Assembly: GCF_009674565.1 (NCBI RefSeq)
Contig: NZ_WKJL01000009.1
Coordinates: 140,325-204,324 of the forward strand
DNA from: Duganella aquatilis
GTDB taxonomy: Bacteria > Pseudomonadota > Gammaproteobacteria > Burkholderiales > Burkholderiaceae_D
Direction of reading: 5' to 3'
DNA: 64,000 nucleotides
Each line of letters starts with the position of its first letter. Position 1 is the stretch's first letter. The notes below the pieces were generated by a model that saw only the letters and a program-made list of their open reading frames with translations, was not told the DNA's origin and searched no databases. This document shows positions 52,504 through 61,649 of this stretch, piece after piece. Position numbers and translations under genes: made by a program.

Positions 52504-52935
52504 ATGCAATCCGATATGATTGACATATTTGACATGAAACTGGCCCGTACCTATCTGTTGCTGGCGATCCTCGCCACGCTGTTCAACATCGCCGTGCAGG
52601 ATCTGTCCACGCGCGTATATGCCGGTCCGTATGACCTGGCGCTGGCGGCGGTGGCCGGCACCGCCGCCGGCCTGGTGTTCAAGTATGTGCTGGACAAGCG
52701 CTACATCTTCCGCTTCAAGGCCGACAACCTGGGCCACGACAGCCGCGTATTCGTGCTGTACGCCACGGCAGGCCTGGTCACGACGGCGGTTTTCTGGGGC
52801 TTCGAATTCGGCTTCAATTATGTATTCGACAGCCGTGAGGGCCGCTACCTCGGCGCCGCACTGGGTCTGGCCATCGGCTATCTGTGCAAGTACCAGCTCG
52901 ACAAGCGCTACGTGTTCCGCGCGGCGGCCGCCTGA
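52504..52935 (+). CDS. GtrA-like membrane protein
   Basis: A 143-residue protein with four membrane helices, matching the GtrA family (GLVFKYVLDKRYIFRFKA and the C-terminal GYLCKYQLDKRYVFR). The ATG at 52504 is used; ATGs at 52516 and 52534 are alternatives, and no clear ribosome-binding site decides. GtrA proteins help flip or present lipid-linked sugars. The mycobacterial homologue Rv3789 lies directly before dprE1, as here. Its TGA overlaps the ATG of the next gene. Confidence 0.82.
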   Translation: MQSDMIDIFDMKLARTYLLLAILATLFNIAVQDLSTRVYAGPYDLALAAVAGTAAGLVFKYVLDKRYIFRFKADNLGHDSRVFVLYATAGLVTTAVFWGFEFGFNYVFDSREGRYLGAALGLAIGYLCKYQLDKRYVFRAAAA

Positions 52936-54233
52936 TGCGCATTCACGGCTGGGGACGTTATCCGGTGGTCGAGGCCGACGTGCTGGCGCCGGCCAGCGCC
53001 AGCGCCACGGCGCGCCTGCTGGCCGCCCGCCATGGCACGGCGCTGATCGCGCGCGGCCTGGGCCGCAGCTATGGCGACAGCGCGCTGGCGCCGCTGGTGA
53101 TCGACAACACGCGGCGCCACCTGCTGCTGGACTTCGACGCCGCCAGCGGCATCCTGCGCTGCGAAGCCGGCGCCACGCTGGACGACCTGCTGGAAGTGCT
53201 GCTGCCGCAGGGCTGGTTCCTGCCGGTGACGCCCGGCACCAGGTATGTCACGGTGGGCGGCGCGGTCGCCAGCGATGTGCACGGCAAGAACCACCACCTG
53301 GATGGCTGCTTCAGCGCCCATGTGCTGTCGTTTGAACTGCTGCTGGCCGATGGCAGCGTGCTGCAGTGCGCGCGCGACGTCCATCCGGAACTGTTCCGCG
53401 CCACCTGCGGCGGCATGGGCCTGACCGGCATTCTGCTGACGGTCACGCTGCGGATGCGGCGCGTGCGCAGCGCCTACATCGAGCAGACCACGCTGCGCGC
53501 CGGCTCGCTGGCCGAGGTGCTGGCGCTGTTCGAGCAGCACCGCAGCGCCAGCTACTCGGTGGCCTGGATCGACTGCGTCACCGCCGGCGCGCGGCTGGGC
53601 CGCTCGCTGCTGATGCTGGGCGAGCATGCGGACGAAGGCGGACTGGCGCCGCTGCCCCGGCGCAGCCGCAGTCTGCCGCTCGACCTGCCGCCGCAACTGC
53701 TGAACCGCCACACCATCGGCGCCTTCAACACGCTGTACTACCACCAGCCGCGCAGCGCGCAGGCGCGCGTGCATTACCAGCCGTACTTCTATCCGCTCGA
53801 CGGCCTGCTGCACTGGAACCGCCTGTACGGCAAGGCCGGCTTTGTGCAGTACCAGTTCGTCATCCCGCGCGCGGCCGGCACGCAGGCGCTGCATGCCATC
53901 GTGGCGCGCATCGCCGCGTCGGGACGCGGCTCGTTCCTGGCGGTGCTGAAAACCTTCGGCCCCGCCAACGACAATTACCTGTCGTTCCCGATGGAGGGCT
54001 ACACGCTGGCGCTGGACTTCAAATTGCAGCATGGCCTGCTTGAACTGCTGAATGAACTCGACGCCATGGTGCTGGCTGCCGGCGGCCGCCACTACCTGGC
54101 CAAGGATGCGCGCATGAGCGCCGCCACCTTCCAGCACAGCTATCCGCAACACCGCGCCTTCCAGCAGGTGCGGCGCGACTACGGCGCCATCGGCGCCTTC
54201 GCCTCCTGCCAATCCAACCGTCTTGGACTCTGA
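52935..54233 (+). CDS. FAD-dependent decaprenylphosphoryl-ribose 2'-oxidase-like (DprE1 homologue)
   Basis: A 432-residue FAD oxidoreductase. The start is the ATG giving MRIHGWGRYPVVEADVLAP, overlapping the GtrA stop (TGATG). FAD-binding motifs: ARGLGRSYGDSAL (~residues 38-50), VTPGTRYVTVGGAVASDVHG (~97-116) and C-terminal HYLAKDARMS. This is the DprE1 pattern; DprE1 oxidises C2 of polyprenyl-phosphoribose in D-arabinofuranose donor synthesis. The mycobacterial drug-target cysteine (Cys387) region was not located with confidence. Neighbouring DprE2-like SDR supports the role. Confidence 0.85.
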   Translation: MRIHGWGRYPVVEADVLAPASASATARLLAARHGTALIARGLGRSYGDSALAPLVIDNTRRHLLLDFDAASGILRCEAGATLDDLLEVLLPQGWFLPVTPGTRYVTVGGAVASDVHGKNHHLDGCFSAHVLSFELLLADGSVLQCARDVHPELFRATCGGMGLTGILLTVTLRMRRVRSAYIEQTTLRAGSLAEVLALFEQHRSASYSVAWIDCVTAGARLGRSLLMLGEHADEGGLAPLPRRSRSLPLDLPPQLLNRHTIGAFNTLYYHQPRSAQARVHYQPYFYPLDGLLHWNRLYGKAGFVQYQFVIPRAAGTQALHAIVARIAASGRGSFLAVLKTFGPANDNYLSFPMEGYTLALDFKLQHGLLELLNELDAMVLAAGGRHYLAKDARMSAATFQHSYPQHRAFQQVRRDYGAIGAFASCQSNRLGL

Positions 54234-54234
54234 C

Positions 54235-54972
54235 ATGCAAAAAATCCTCATCATCGGCGCCACCTCGGCCATCGCGGAGGCCACCGCGCGCCGCTTTGCC
54301 CAGCGCGGCGACGCCCTGTACCTGCTGGCGCGCAATGGCGAGCGTCTCGACGCGCTGCTGGCCGACCTGAAGATTCGCGGCGCGGCAAGCACCGCCGGCG
54401 CGTGCTTCGACGCCAACGACTTTGCCCGCCACGCCGCCGCCATCGAAGACGCCGCCGGCGCGCTGGGCGGTCTCGACACGGTGCTGATCGCGCACGGCAC
54501 GCTGCCCGACCAGCAAGCCTGCCAGGCCGACGCCGCGCTGGCACTGCAGGAGATCAGCACCAATGCGCTGAGCGTGATCTCGCTGCTGACCATCATCGCC
54601 AACCGTTTCGAAGCGCAGCGCCGCGGCGTCATTGCGGTGATCGGCTCGGTGGCGGGCGACCGCGGCCGCCAATCCAACTACGTCTACGGCAGCGCCAAGG
54701 GCATGCTGGCGGTGTTCCTCCAGGGCTTGCGCAACCGCCTGTTCAAGGCCGGCGTGCACGTGCTGACCATCAAGCCCGGCTTTGTCGATACGCCGATGAC
54801 GGCCGCCTTCCCGAAAGGGCCGTTGTGGGCCACGCCGGAGCAGGTGGCCGGCGCCATCGTCAAGGCCATGGATGGCCGCCGCAACGTGCTCTACACGCCA
54901 TTCTTCTGGCTGGGCATCATGACCGTCATCCGCGCGATTCCGGAGGCCGTCTTCAAGAAGCTGAGCCTGTGA
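54235..54972 (+). CDS. DprE2-like SDR (polyprenyl-phosphoryl-2-keto-ribose reductase)
   Basis: A 245-residue short-chain dehydrogenase. Cofactor loop [20 protein letters not shown] at the N-terminus, the IAHGTLP segment, and the catalytic set in [21 protein letters not shown] (Ser, Tyr-xxx-Lys). The C-terminal [15 protein letters not shown] is amphipathic as in DprE2. Together with DprE1 it epimerises ribose to arabinose on the lipid carrier. It starts one base after the DprE1 stop, and its TGA overlaps the next ATG. Confidence 0.85.
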   Translation: MQKILIIGATSAIAEATARRFAQRGDALYLLARNGERLDALLADLKIRGAASTAGACFDANDFARHAAAIEDAAGALGGLDTVLIAHGTLPDQQACQADAALALQEISTNALSVISLLTIIANRFEAQRRGVIAVIGSVAGDRGRQSNYVYGSAKGMLAVFLQGLRNRLFKAGVHVLTIKPGFVDTPMTAAFPKGPLWATPEQVAGAIVKAMDGRRNVLYTPFFWLGIMTVIRAIPEAVFKKLSL

Positions 54973-56471
54973 TGCGGCGTGTTTCGCAACTTGCGCTGGC
55001 CGTTTTGCTGGGACTGCTGGCGGTCGGCGCCATGACCGTGATCTATCTGCAGCAGGCGGTCGATCCGCTGATGTTCTTCAATTCGGACGCGCTGTATTTG
55101 CCGGCGCTGTACCACGACGTGCTGGTGCGCGGCGGCCACCTGAACCAATGGTATCTGACGCCCGCGCCGTACTTCTTCCCGGACTGGCTGCTGTACTTTG
55201 GCGCGCGCGGCGTGGCTGGCGACACCTATCACGCGCTGGCCGTGCTGATGGCGGTGCAGGCGCTGGCGCTGTGGGGGCTGCTGCTGCTGCTGGTGCGCCG
55301 CCAGGCGCCGCTGCTGCAGGCGGCGGCGGCCGCCACCGCCGCCACCGCGATGGTGTGCTTTGCCGCCAGCCGCGCCGGCTATCCCTACGCCTATGTGATG
55401 TTGGGCAGCTACCACTTCGGCACCTTCCTGATGGTGCTGGCCGGCCTGCTGCTGGTGCTGCGCCGTTCGGTGCCGGGCCTGGCGCTGCTGGTGGCCGCCA
55501 CCGTGCTGTCGGACCGCCTGTATGCGCTGCAGTTCGTGCTGCCCGCGCTTGGCATGCTGCTGTTGCTGCGCAAGGATTTCCCGCAGTGGCGCCGCCTGTG
55601 CCTGGCCATGCTGGCCGGCTGCGTCGCCGGCGTGCTGCTGTATAAACTCAAGCTGCTGGTGCCGAACAGCGCCAGCATGCCGTGGAAGCTGGCGCCGGCG
55701 TTTGCCGCCGTCCGCGTGCAGGAATTGCTGGACGTGTTTAGCGCGCTGCGCGGACCGTGCGCGCCGCTGGCCTGGTACGTGGCGCTGTACTACCTGTTGC
55801 TGCTGTCGCTGGCGCCGGGCACCTTGCTGGGCCGGGGCCGCTGGCGCCTGGCCCGGCCGGAAGCCGCGTGGCTGGGCATGTTCAACCTGTCCGCCACGGC
55901 CGGCCTGCTGCTGGTGATGGCGCTGTCGTCGGCGCCGGCCACCACCCGCTATCTGATCCCGATGTTCGTGCTGCCGCTGGTGCTGGGGCCGGTGCTGCTG
56001 TTCGCATCGTGGCGCGCGCGCCAGCCGGCGCTGCTGGAATTGTCGCAGTCGCTGTTGCTGGGACTTGCCGCCGTGGCGGGCGCAGGCATGGCGCATACGA
56101 TCTCGACCGGCGGCGCGCTGAAGCAGGAATATTATCCGGCGCCGGTGGCCTGCATCGACCGCGTGCTGGCGCAGTACGATCTGCAGCACGGTTTTGGCGG
56201 CTACTGGGACGCTGGCTGGCTGGCCATGAACAGCCACCGCCAGCCCAGCGTGGCGCCGGTCAAGCCGGACCTGCAACGGTTGAACTGGATCACCAGCATG
56301 GCCAACTTCCGCGACCGCTATGACTTTGCGCTGGCCGCGCCGCAGGCCAGCGATGGCGACCGGCCATCGCAGTCCACGGTGGTGGCGCTGAACGGCGCGC
56401 CGCTGGCGGTGGTCGGCTGCGGCCCGTTGAATGTGCTGGTCTACCCGCGCGCCGGCGCGCGCATCCAGTGA
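54972..56471 (+). CDS. Polytopic membrane protein A, candidate GT-C glycosyltransferase
   Basis: A 499-residue protein, start codon overlapping the DprE2 stop (TGATG). About nine to eleven helices are followed by a C-terminal soluble part (~390-499). A conserved N-terminal block ([34 protein letters not shown]) lies in the first periplasmic loop, where GT-C enzymes have their catalytic Asp. The next gene encodes a protein of identical length with the same block. In mycobacteria AftA and EmbC occupy this position. Sequence is not obviously related to Emb, so glycosyltransferase function is inferred from topology and context. Confidence 0.65.
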   Translation: MRRVSQLALAVLLGLLAVGAMTVIYLQQAVDPLMFFNSDALYLPALYHDVLVRGGHLNQWYLTPAPYFFPDWLLYFGARGVAGDTYHALAVLMAVQALALWGLLLLLVRRQAPLLQAAAAATAATAMVCFAASRAGYPYAYVMLGSYHFGTFLMVLAGLLLVLRRSVPGLALLVAATVLSDRLYALQFVLPALGMLLLLRKDFPQWRRLCLAMLAGCVAGVLLYKLKLLVPNSASMPWKLAPAFAAVRVQELLDVFSALRGPCAPLAWYVALYYLLLLSLAPGTLLGRGRWRLARPEAAWLGMFNLSATAGLLLVMALSSAPATTRYLIPMFVLPLVLGPVLLFASWRARQPALLELSQSLLLGLAAVAGAGMAHTISTGGALKQEYYPAPVACIDRVLAQYDLQHGFGGYWDAGWLAMNSHRQPSVAPVKPDLQRLNWITSMANFRDRYDFALAAPQASDGDRPSQSTVVALNGAPLAVVGCGPLNVLVYPRAGARIQ

Positions 56472-57967
56472 AACGCCTGCTCGAACGCCATGGCCTGCCG
56501 CTGCTGGCGGCGCTGTGCATCGGGCTGACGCTGCTGGCCGCCGTGCTGTGGTATCTGCAACTGAAGGCGGATGTGGCGCTGCTGTTCCATTCCGACAGCG
56601 ACTACCTGCCGGCGCTGTACCACGATCTGGTCGAGCAGGGCGGACGCCTGTCGCAGTGGAATCTGACGCCGGCGCCATCGTTCCTGCCGGACTGGCCGCT
56701 GTTCTTCCTGGCGCGCTGGGCGGCCGGCGATTTCTTCCACGCGCTGCCGGCCTATTTTGTGCTGCAAGGGCTGTTGCTGTTCGCGCTGATGCTGTGGCTG
56801 GCGCGCGCCCTCATCGACGCCCGCCAGGCGCTGGCCACGGCGAGCTGCGCCACCGTGCTGGTGTTCTACTGGGCGATGCACGCCATCTCGCCTTACATCT
56901 ATTTCTACCTGAGCGCGTTCCATTGCGGCGTGTTCCTGCTGTTGCTGCTGTCGCTGCGGCTGGAGTTCCGGCAGTCCTGCTGGCTGCTGGGCGGCGTGGC
57001 CATGCTGGCGGCCTTGTCGGACCGCCTGTACCTGCTGCAATACACGCTGCCGGCGGTGCTGACGCTGGCCGCGCTGCATTGGCGCCAGCGCTTGCCGTGG
57101 AAGCGCCAGGCGCTGGCGATCGTGCTTGGCTCGCTGATCGGCGTGCGGCTGTACCGGCTGGTGGCGCACGCGCTGACGCTGCCGTGGATGATGTCGCTGG
57201 ATGCGGTCGCGCTCAATCTGCCGCAGCTGGGACGGATACTGGACGAGACCTGGCACTATGCGCCGGCCTGCCTGGCGCTGCTGATGATGTACTACCTGGT
57301 ATTGAGCGCGCTGCTGGCCGGCGCCTTGCTGGGGCGTGGCTGGCGCCTGCGCCAGCCATTGGCGGCGCGGCTGGCGCTGTTCAACTGGCTGTCGATGGCG
57401 GGCACCCTGGCGGCGGTGCTGCTGTCGGCCAATACGCCGACAGTGCGCTACTTCATTCCCGCCTATGTGCTGCCGCTGCTGGTGGCGCCGGTGCTGCTGT
57501 ACACCAGTCTGCCGCAGCATTGGCATCGCCACCTGACGGCGGCGCTGTTGCTGTGCGCGGTGTGGCTGACGCAGTCCATGCTGCTGCCGGTGCTGCGCGA
57601 CCTCGGCGCCACGCAGCGGACCTACTATCCGCCGCAGGTGGCGTGCATGGATGGGGCGATCGCGCAATATGGCCTGCAGTACGGCATGTCCAATTACTGG
57701 GACGCCAAGCGCTTCGGCATGCTGAGCCGCCATCCGCGCATGATCGCGCCGTACACCAAGGAGCTGGAACCGATGCACTGGATAACCAGCGAGTCGGTAT
57801 TCCGCCGGTCCTATGATTTCGTGCTGGTGGGCCACGGGCAGGAACTGGACGTGCTGGACGCCGGGACGCTGATCCGCCAGAACGGCGCGCCGGCCGCGCG
57901 GATCGACTGCGGAACCTTCGACCTGCTGGCCTATCCTGGCGGCGGCCTGAAAAACGGTTTCAGGTAG
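56468..57967 (+). CDS. Polytopic membrane protein B, paralogue of protein A
   Basis: A 499-residue protein with a GTG start overlapping the preceding stop (GTGA). It repeats the A block: [34 protein letters not shown], and the C-terminal [16 protein letters not shown] then YWDA. Length and topology match protein A, indicating an ancestral duplication with divergence. Its 3' end overlaps the convergent HAD-UbiA gene by 8 bp. A related C-terminal block also occurs in the truncated gene at the right edge. Confidence 0.65.
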   Translation: MKRLLERHGLPLLAALCIGLTLLAAVLWYLQLKADVALLFHSDSDYLPALYHDLVEQGGRLSQWNLTPAPSFLPDWPLFFLARWAAGDFFHALPAYFVLQGLLLFALMLWLARALIDARQALATASCATVLVFYWAMHAISPYIYFYLSAFHCGVFLLLLLSLRLEFRQSCWLLGGVAMLAALSDRLYLLQYTLPAVLTLAALHWRQRLPWKRQALAIVLGSLIGVRLYRLVAHALTLPWMMSLDAVALNLPQLGRILDETWHYAPACLALLMMYYLVLSALLAGALLGRGWRLRQPLAARLALFNWLSMAGTLAAVLLSANTPTVRYFIPAYVLPLLVAPVLLYTSLPQHWHRHLTAALLLCAVWLTQSMLLPVLRDLGATQRTYYPPQVACMDGAIAQYGLQYGMSNYWDAKRFGMLSRHPRMIAPYTKELEPMHWITSESVFRRSYDFVLVGHGQELDVLDAGTLIRQNGAPAARIDCGTFDLLAYPGGGLKNGFR

Positions 57968-59417
57968 CGGACCAGAAAATCAGCGCGAACAGCGCGCCGA
58001 CCACCAGGCTGGTGCGGTCCTTGAGGGCAAACACCACCGGATCGTCGTGCATCTCGCCGCGATGGGTCAGCATCCAGATGCGGGTGACCCACAGCAGCAG
58101 CAGCGGGCAGGCCAGCCAGATCAGCTGCGGCTGGCGATACAGCGCCATGGTGGCGCGGTCCTGCGTATACAGCGCCAGCACCAGCACGCTCAGATAGCCG
58201 GACGCCGCGCCCAGCGATGCGATCATTTCCAGGTCGCCGGGGAAGTAGCCGCGCCCGCGCGCCTGATGGGTGTCGCCGCGATGGCGCGCCACGCGCAGCT
58301 CGGCGTAGCGCTTCACCAGCGCCAGACTGAGGAACATGAACATGGAGAACGCCAGCATCCAGAACGTCAGCGGCACGCCGAACGCGGCGCCGCCGGCAAT
58401 CAGGCGCAGCGTGTACAGGCCCGCCAGCGTGATGGCGTCCAGCGCCATCAGCCGCTTCAGGTACAGCGAATAAGCCAGGGTCAGCACGTAATACGCCAGC
58501 AGCACGGCGCTGAACCGCCACGGCAGCAGCGTCAATCCCAGCGCGAAGGCCGCCCCCAGCAGCAGCGGCGTCAGCAGGATGCCGGCCAGCAGCGGCAGCT
58601 GGCCGGAGGCGAACGGCCGCCGGCGCTTGCTGTGGTGGTGGCGGTCGTCGTCCAGGTCCAGCAGGTCGTTCAGCAGGTAGACGCTGGAGGCGCACAGGCT
58701 GAAGCAGATAAAGGCCAACACCCCGGCCAGCAGGTGCTGCGGCTGGTGCGCCTGATGGGCCGCCAGCAGCGGCAGGAAAATCAGCAGGTTCTTGGCCCAT
58801 TGGTGCAGGCGCATGGCGCGCAGGCCGGCGCGCAACTGCTGCAGTGGCGCTGGCGGCGGCAGCACCGCGGCGACATTGCCCTGCGCCGCGGCGCGCCGTT
58901 GCAGCCGGCCGCCGGCGCTCACCACGTAGGCGTGCCGCGCGCCGGCCCATACCGGCAGATCGTCGGCGGCGTTGCCGGCGTAATCGTAGCCTTGTGCGCC
59001 ATACCGTTGCAGCAGGCGGTCGCGCTTGCGTTCGGCCGATAGATTGACCGCGCCCTCGCTGGCCAGCACCTCGTCAAACAGCTGCAGGTGCGCGGCGATG
59101 CGGTCGGCATACAGCCGATGGCTGGCGGTGGCCAGCACGATGCGGCGTCCGGCCGCCCGTTCGCGCCCGATCAGGTCCAGCACCCGCTGGTCGTAGGGCA
59201 GGGCGGTGACGTCCAGCTCCACCGATTGCGCCAGGCGCTGCTTGAGATGGACCTTGCCGCCGGCCAGCCAGGCGAGCGGCGCCAGCATCTGCAGCGGCCT
59301 GGTGCGGACATGCGCCAGCGCCGATTCGAGCAGCAGATCGGAACGCAGCAGCGTGCCGTCCAGATCGATGACCAGCGGCGGCTCGGCCGCGCGCGGTGGC
59401 CGGGTGTCGCCGCTCAC
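57960..59417 (-). CDS. HAD phosphatase-UbiA prenyltransferase fusion (DPPR synthase-like)
   Basis: A 485-residue fusion; GTG start overlapping the stop of the aminotransferase gene (GTGA). Residues ~1-200 form a HAD-type phosphatase (VIDLDGTLLRSD, ATASHR, KRDRLLQRYG, YAGNAADDLPVW). Residues ~205-485 form a UbiA-family prenyltransferase with NDLLDLDDDRHHHSKRRRP (NDxxDxxxD) and a second Asp motif. Mycobacterial Rv3806c (UbiA) makes polyprenyl-phosphoribose 5-phosphate, which is then dephosphorylated; here one protein could do both. NoeC-type proteins of this build occur in arabinosylation loci. It convergently meets the DprE1-E2 gene set. Confidence 0.82.
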   Translation of the reverse strand: MSGDTRPPRAAEPPLVIDLDGTLLRSDLLLESALAHVRTRPLQMLAPLAWLAGGKVHLKQRLAQSVELDVTALPYDQRVLDLIGRERAAGRRIVLATASHRLYADRIAAHLQLFDEVLASEGAVNLSAERKRDRLLQRYGAQGYDYAGNAADDLPVWAGARHAYVVSAGGRLQRRAAAQGNVAAVLPPPAPLQQLRAGLRAMRLHQWAKNLLIFLPLLAAHQAHQPQHLLAGVLAFICFSLCASSVYLLNDLLDLDDDRHHHSKRRRPFASGQLPLLAGILLTPLLLGAAFALGLTLLPWRFSAVLLAYYVLTLAYSLYLKRLMALDAITLAGLYTLRLIAGGAAFGVPLTFWMLAFSMFMFLSLALVKRYAELRVARHRGDTHQARGRGYFPGDLEMIASLGAASGYLSVLVLALYTQDRATMALYRQPQLIWLACPLLLLWVTRIWMLTHRGEMHDDPVVFALKDRTSLVVGALFALIFWSAT

Positions 59418-60541
59418 AGCGCCTCGCGCAGCGCGCGCAGCACGCGCTCCTGTTCCGCCTCCAGCCCCACCCACAGCGGCAGCCGCAGCAGGCGGTCGGA
59501 CAGCTGGTCGGTGTGCGTCATGGCGCCGTGCTGGCGGCTGTTCTTGACGCCATAAGGCGCGCTGTGCAATGGCACGTAGTGGAACACGCAGTTGACGCCC
59601 TGCCGCTTCATGTCGGCGATGACCTGGGTGCGCTGTTCCAGCGAGTCCAGCAGGATGTAGTACATATGGGCGTTGTGGCGGCAGTCCGGCGGCAGCAGCG
59701 GCCGGCGCAGCTTGCCGGCCGCTTCCAGCGGCGCCAGCGCCGCGTGGTAGTGGTCCCACAGCGCCAGCCGGCGCGCGGTGATGCTTTCCGCCTCTTCCAT
59801 CTGGGCCCACAGGAAGGCGGCGATCACTTCGCCCGGCAGGTAGGACGAGCCGATGTCGACCCAGGTGTATTTGTCCACCTGGCCGCGGAAGAACTGGCTG
59901 CGGTTGGTGCCCTTCTCGCGGATGATCTCGGCGCGTTCGGCCAGTTGCGGATCGTTGACCAGCAGGGCACCGCCTTCGCCGGCGATGACGTTCTTGGTCT
60001 CGTGGAAGGAATAGGCGCCCAGGTGGCCGATGCTGCCCAACTGCCGGCCCTTGTAGGTCGACATGATGCCCTGCGCCGCGTCTTCGATCACGATCAGCTG
60101 GTGGCGGGCGGCGATGTCCATGATGGTGTCCATCTCGCAGGCCACGCCGGCATAGTGGACCGGCACGATGACCTTGGTGCGGGCGGTGATCGCCGCCTCG
60201 ATCTTGGTCTCGTCGATATTCAGCGTGTCGGGGCGGATGTCGACAAACACCGGCACCGCGCCGCGCATCACGAACGCGTTGGCGGTGGAGACGAAGGTGT
60301 AGGACGGCATGATGACTTCATCGCCCGGCTGCAGTTCGGCCAGCAGCGCCGCCATTTCCAGCGCGGCGGTGCAGGAATGGGTCAGCAGCGCGCGGCGGGC
60401 GCCGGTGCGCTGCTCCAGCCAGCCGTGGCACTGCTTGGTGAACTGGCCGTCGCCGGACAGGTGGCCGTTGGTGTGGGCCTGGGCGATGTACCACAGCTCG
60501 CGGCCGGTCATGAAGGGTTTGTTGAACGGGATCGGTTGCAT
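59414..60541 (-). CDS. wecE: WecE-like dTDP-4-amino-4,6-dideoxygalactose transaminase
   Basis: A 375-residue PLP-dependent DegT/DnrJ/EryC1-family aminotransferase. Motifs: MQPIPFNKPFMTGRELWYIA, SGDGQFTKQC, EVIMPSYTFVSTANAFVMRG, EDAAQGIMSTYKG and SFHETKNVIAGEGGALL with the PLP lysine in HETKN. The sequence matches WecE, which aminates dTDP-4-keto-6-deoxyglucose. A WecD-like acetyltransferase lies two genes upstream in the operon. RmlA/RmlB are not in the window. Confidence 0.9.
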   Translation of the reverse strand: MQPIPFNKPFMTGRELWYIAQAHTNGHLSGDGQFTKQCHGWLEQRTGARRALLTHSCTAALEMAALLAELQPGDEVIMPSYTFVSTANAFVMRGAVPVFVDIRPDTLNIDETKIEAAITARTKVIVPVHYAGVACEMDTIMDIAARHQLIVIEDAAQGIMSTYKGRQLGSIGHLGAYSFHETKNVIAGEGGALLVNDPQLAERAEIIREKGTNRSQFFRGQVDKYTWVDIGSSYLPGEVIAAFLWAQMEEAESITARRLALWDHYHAALAPLEAAGKLRRPLLPPDCRHNAHMYYILLDSLEQRTQVIADMKRQGVNCVFHYVPLHSAPYGVKNSRQHGAMTHTDQLSDRLLRLPLWVGLEAEQERVLRALREAL

Positions 60542-60551
60542 GGGGGGTCCT

Positions 60552-60914
60552 TTAGCCTTGGGCGGCGACGACGGTGCCGAGGCAGATCAGCGCCACGCCG
60601 GCCAGGCGGGTGACGGACATCGGTTCATTGAACAGCCAGGCGCTCAGGCCCAGGACGATGACGAAATTCAGCGCCATGAACGGATAGGCATGGCTCAGCT
60701 GGAATTTGCTCATGGCGCCCATCCAGGTCACCGAGGCCAGGAAGGCGGCGGCAAAGGCGGCGATGATCCACGGATTGAGCAGCAGCTTGAACAGGAACAG
60801 CAGCTTGTCGCTGCCGGCCGCCGGCAGCGCGCCGGCCTTCAGCACCTGCATCTTGATGGCGATCTGGCCGAACACGGTCAGCGCGATGGTGGCGATGATG
60901 TACAGGTAATTCAT
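60552..60914 (-). CDS. SMR/ArnE-like membrane protein, probable lipid-linked sugar flippase subunit
   Basis: A 120-residue protein with four membrane helices (MNYLYIIATIALTVFGQIAI, then three more). The ATG overlaps the acetyltransferase stop (ATGA). It belongs to the SMR/EamA-like superfamily; short four-helix members next to polyprenyl-sugar genes (ArnE/ArnF type) flip undecaprenyl-phosphate sugars. The role is inferred from neighbours. Confidence 0.78.
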   Translation of the reverse strand: MNYLYIIATIALTVFGQIAIKMQVLKAGALPAAGSDKLLFLFKLLLNPWIIAAFAAAFLASVTWMGAMSKFQLSHAYPFMALNFVIVLGLSAWLFNEPMSVTRLAGVALICLGTVVAAQG

Positions 60915-61645
60915 GGGTTTTCTCCGTACCACTGGTGGAAGGTGTAATAGCTGGACGACGGTTCGAAGCCGAGCCGGCACCAGACCTTCTGCACCGCCAG
61001 GTTGACCACCTGGGTGGAGACGGTCATGGCGCTGAAGCCGTGCGCCTGTCCCCAGTGCTGGGCCTGCTGCATCAGCGCCTGGTACAGGCGGCGGCCCTGG
61101 TGCTGCGGATGGACGCCGAACAGCACGCCTTCGAGCAGCGCGGCGCCGCGGTCCTTCAGCGTGGCGAAGGCCGCCAGCTTGCCGTCGTGTTCGATCAGCA
61201 GCACGGCATCGGCCACCGCCGGGTTGCGGCAGGAGTTGGCGGCCCAGTCTTCGTACACGGCGTCGGCCGTGGCGCGGTCGAGGCGGGCGTCGGCGTGGTA
61301 ATGGCCGGCGTAGCCGCTGAAGGTCAGCGCCGCCAGCGCCGCCACGTCATCGGCGTCGGCGGCGCTTGCCAGCCGCCAGCGGTAGCCGTCCGGCAGCAGC
61401 GCGGCTTCCGGCGCCAGCGCGCGGCGGCTGTAGTACAGCAGCGTATCGGTGAGAAAGGCGCCTTGCTGTTCCAGCTGCTGCACCAGCGTCACCGCGCTGG
61501 TCGGCACGCGCGCGATCAGCATCCGCACCGCTTGCTGGCGGCACCAGCCGGCCAGCGCCGCGACGCTGTCGTCCGGCTGCAGCGCGGCCTTGGCGGTGAT
61601 CACGCCGAAGCGCTCCAGGTCCATCTGCGACAGGGAAATATCCAT
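60911..61645 (-). CDS. WecD-like GNAT acetyltransferase
   Basis: A 244-residue protein. The N-terminal ~100 residues (FGVITAKAAL, AGWCRQQAVRMLIARVPTS) resemble the WecD/RffC extension; the C-terminal GNAT domain has EGVLFGVHPQHQGRRLYQAL (acetyl-CoA loop) and FSAMTVSTQVVNLAVQKVWC. WecD acetylates dTDP-4-amino-4,6-dideoxygalactose made by WecE. Its stop overlaps the flippase gene start, and the glycosyltransferase stop lies 4 bp upstream. Confidence 0.82.
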   Translation of the reverse strand: MDISLSQMDLERFGVITAKAALQPDDSVAALAGWCRQQAVRMLIARVPTSAVTLVQQLEQQGAFLTDTLLYYSRRALAPEAALLPDGYRWRLASAADADDVAALAALTFSGYAGHYHADARLDRATADAVYEDWAANSCRNPAVADAVLLIEHDGKLAAFATLKDRGAALLEGVLFGVHPQHQGRRLYQALMQQAQHWGQAHGFSAMTVSTQVVNLAVQKVWCRLGFEPSSSYYTFHQWYGENP

Positions 61646-61649
61646 CGGC

